The notes beneath the pieces were generated by a model that was not told the DNA's origin, searched no databases, and saw nothing but the letters and a program-made list of their open reading frames with translations. From Anaerolineales bacterium UBA6668 (GTDB lineage: Bacteria > Chloroflexota > Anaerolineae > Anaerolineales > UBA6668), in the NCBI GenBank assembly GCA_002455215.1, contig DKKK01000119.1, positions 4,483-10,575 on the forward strand: a DNA stretch of 6,093 nucleotides. The letters run 5' to 3'. Numbering within the stretch: the stretch's first letter is position 1; each line of letters opens with the position of its first letter. Both the position numbers and the translations under genes were made by a program. Shown piece after piece: positions 4,178-6,093 of the stretch.

Positions 4178-6093
4178 ATGGATATTTTTGCCAACCTTAA
4201 CCCACAACAAACTGCCGCCGTCACGGCGCCTGCTGGTCCAACGCTGGTGATGGCAGGGCCTGGCTCTGGTAAAACGCGGGTGTTGACCTTGCGAGTTGCT
4301 TATCTCATTACCCAACTCCATGTCGCGCCGTGGCATATTATGGCGGTGACGTTTACCAACAAAGCCGCCGCCGAAATGCGTGAACGATTGGAACAGCAAT
4401 TGGGTGAACTGCGGGGCATTACGGTGGGCACTTTTCACAGCATTTGTGTACGAATTTTACGCCGCGAAGCGGATTACCTGCCCGTCACCCGTGATTTTGC
4501 CATTTATGATAGTGCCGACCAACTAACACTGGTGAAACAAGCTCTGCAAAACCTGAATATTGACGACAAACGTGTGCCGCCGCAAAAAGTGCATGGCACA
4601 ATTAGCAACGCAAAGAATGAACTCATCACGCCCACTTTGTTCGTTTCTGATACCTACTATAATGAAGTGGCGGGACGGGTGTATGCTGAGTATCAACGCT
4701 TGTTGGCACAAAACAATGCCTTAGATTTTGATGATTTGCTCATGCTCACTGCCAACTTATTCCAGCAACAGCCTGAAGTGCTGGCAAAATACCACAGTTA
4801 CTACCAACACTTATTGGTGGATGAATTTCAAGATACCAATATGGCGCAATACAGCATTGTGCGTCAACTGGCGGCGGCACATCAAAATTTGTATGTGGTG
4901 GGTGATGCCGACCAATCCATTTATTCATGGCGCGGCGCAGATTACCGCAATGTGCGCCGCTTTGAGAAAGATTACCCCAGTTGCCGCACCATCTTGCTTG
5001 AGCAAAATTACCGCTCCACTCAGGTCATTTTAGATGCGGCAATGGGCATTATTGACCGTAACCCGGGCAGAACGCAAAAGAAGCTGTTTACGGAGCGCAA
5101 GGGGGGCGAAAAGGTGTACCTGCGTGAAGCGTATGACCCCACCGAAGAAGCACAATGGGTGGTGAACACGATTGCGGAAATGACCTTGCTCAAACAGCAC
5201 CAGCCGGGCGAAGTCGCGGTGATGTACCGTACCAATGCCCAGTCGCGTATTTTGGAAGAAGCCTTTGTACGGGCAAATTTGCCATACAAGTTGGTGGGGG
5301 CAACCCGTTTTTATGGGCGCAAAGAAATTAAGGACGCATTGGCATATTTGCGGGTGGCACATAATCCAAACGACAGTGTAAGCTTACTGCGGATTATTAA
5401 CCTGCCCCCGCGGGGTATCGGCGAAAAAAGTATCGAAAACTTACAAAAGTTGGCTGTGCAAAACAACCTTTCGATGGGCGCAATTTTGCTGAATTTAGGC
5501 AAGCAAGGGGTCAATAGTGTGTATTTTGAAGCACTTGGCAAACGCTCGGCAATTTTGTTGGGCGAATTTGGCAAATTGTTGGGCAACTGGCAAGAACATG
5601 CCTACACCTTGCCAGTTGCCCAATTGTTAGACCAACTGCTGGCTTCCAGTGGGTATGCCGATTATCTGAACGATGGCACAGACGAAGGCAACGAGCGAGC
5701 CGAAAATATTAACGAATTGCGCAATGTGGCAGTCGAATTTAGTGAAGCAAATCTAACTACTTTTTTGGAAGAAGTGGCATTGGTCAGCGAAACTGACAAT
5801 TTGGAGAAAAACAGCAACGTGCCCACTTTGCTTACACTCCACGCCGCCAAAGGGTTGGAGTACCCAGTGGTATTTTTGGTGGGGCTGATGGAGGGGGTGT
5901 TGCCCCACAGCCGCAGTTTGGAAGACCCCGAAGCCATGCAGGAAGAACGCCGCCTGATGTATGTGGGGGTTACGCGTGCCAAAGACCGCTTGTTTTTGAG
6001 CTATTCCTTCCGCAAGGTGGGTTTTTATGACGATGGAGCGGCTGAACCGAGCCGTTTTTTGCAAGATTTGCCAGAACATACGGTTGTTGGACA
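4178..6093 (+). CDS. pcrA: ATP-dependent DNA helicase PcrA/UvrD (3' end beyond window)
   Basis: This is a superfamily 1A 3'-5' DNA helicase acting in the cytoplasm in nucleotide-excision repair, replication restart and removal of proteins from DNA. The frame is open for 638 codons to the right edge; PcrA-type proteins usually have about 700-780 residues, so roughly the last 100, including the variable tail, are missing. Motifs in order: Q-motif LNPQQTAAV (7-15), Walker A GPGSGKT (27-33), Ia AVTFTNKAAAEM (56-67), Ib GTFHS, II DEFQDTN (215-221), III VVGDADQSIYSWRGAD (240-255), IV EQNYRS (275-280), V TLHAAKGLEYP (553-563) and VI EERRLMYVGVTRAKDRL (589-605). The catalytic residues are intact and no frameshift is seen. 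HAAKGLEYP and GLMEGVLPHSRS point to PcrA/UvrD rather than Rep or RecB. The start fits family N-termini, although only a weak GAG precedes it. Confidence 0.97.
   Translation, partial: MDIFANLNPQQTAAVTAPAGPTLVMAGPGSGKTRVLTLRVAYLITQLHVAPWHIMAVTFTNKAAAEMRERLEQQLGELRGITVGTFHSICVRILRREADYLPVTRDFAIYDSADQLTLVKQALQNLNIDDKRVPPQKVHGTISNAKNELITPTLFVSDTYYNEVAGRVYAEYQRLLAQNNALDFDDLLMLTANLFQQQPEVLAKYHSYYQHLLVDEFQDTNMAQYSIVRQLAAAHQNLYVVGDADQSIYSWRGADYRNVRRFEKDYPSCRTILLEQNYRSTQVILDAAMGIIDRNPGRTQKKLFTERKGGEKVYLREAYDPTEEAQWVVNTIAEMTLLKQHQPGEVAVMYRTNAQSRILEEAFVRANLPYKLVGATRFYGRKEIKDALAYLRVAHNPNDSVSLLRIINLPPRGIGEKSIENLQKLAVQNNLSMGAILLNLGKQGVNSVYFEALGKRSAILLGEFGKLLGNWQEHAYTLPVAQLLDQLLASSGYADYLNDGTDEGNERAENINELRNVAVEFSEANLTTFLEEVALVSETDNLEKNSNVPTLLTLHAAKGLEYPVVFLVGLMEGVLPHSRSLEDPEAMQEERRLMYVGVTRAKDRLFLSYSFRKVGFYDDGAAEPSRFLQDLPEHTVVG
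5579..5623. repeat. Perfect 16-bp inverted repeat inside pcrA
   Basis: TTGGGCAACTGGCAAG (5579-5594) is the exact reverse complement of CTTGCCAGTTGCCCAA (5608-5623), with a 13-nt spacer. It encodes LLGNWQEHAYTLPVAQLL in the region between motifs IV and V, where the helicase family varies. The left arm is the second half of a diverged 21-nt tandem duplication (TTGTTGGGC at 5556-5564 and again at 5577-5585, coding LLGEFGK and LLGNWQE). As RNA it would be a strong hairpin in the middle of the message. Confidence 0.8.

Noticed and set aside
4154..6079. Several minus-strand open frames of 60-110 codons opposite pcrA, and one plus-strand frame at 4728-5033
   Set aside because: All are shadows of the helicase gene, whose motifs run in one continuous frame.

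Overview
The window looks like part of a bacterial chromosome from an aerobic organism of moderate GC content. I infer a member of the Chloroflexota (Anaerolineae, Caldilineae or a relative). The inference rests on a ba3-type oxidase subunit pair of Thermus/Chloroflexota style and on a small lipoprotein whose C-terminal domain resembles uncharacterised Chloroflexota envelope proteins. I could not run a search, so this placement is provisional.

Left part (1-2165, minus strand): a respiratory cluster read right to left. It starts with a degenerate SCO-like membrane thioredoxin-fold protein (2165-1464), followed 5 nt later by a canonical SCO1/SenC copper chaperone (1458-790). After a 166-nt gap holding a strong palindrome come a 41-residue subunit IIa-like protein (623-498) and, coupled through TAATG, cytochrome c oxidase subunit II with an intact CuA site (498 to the left edge). 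Subunit I is expected just beyond the edge. The two SCO-type proteins would serve copper insertion into the CuA centre of subunit II.

Middle (2166-3839): a divergent plus-strand lipoprotein (2402-2875) is convergent with a minus-strand two-helix membrane protein carrying a long coiled-coil-like external segment (3839-3018). A 13-bp terminator-like hairpin lies between them. Neither protein has a function I can name.

Right part (3840-6093): a 338-nt non-coding stretch holds a third copy of a dispersed palindromic element, candidate -10 boxes in both directions and a degenerate heptanucleotide tandem array. It is followed by pcrA/uvrD, a superfamily 1A DNA helicase that is intact through motif VI and runs off the right edge.

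I see no defence system, transposase, CRISPR array or RNA gene. The most unusual signals are non-coding: three diverged copies of one palindromic element in three different intergenic gaps, a strictly 7-nt-phased array ending on the pcrA -10 box, and a perfect 16-bp inverted repeat inside pcrA.
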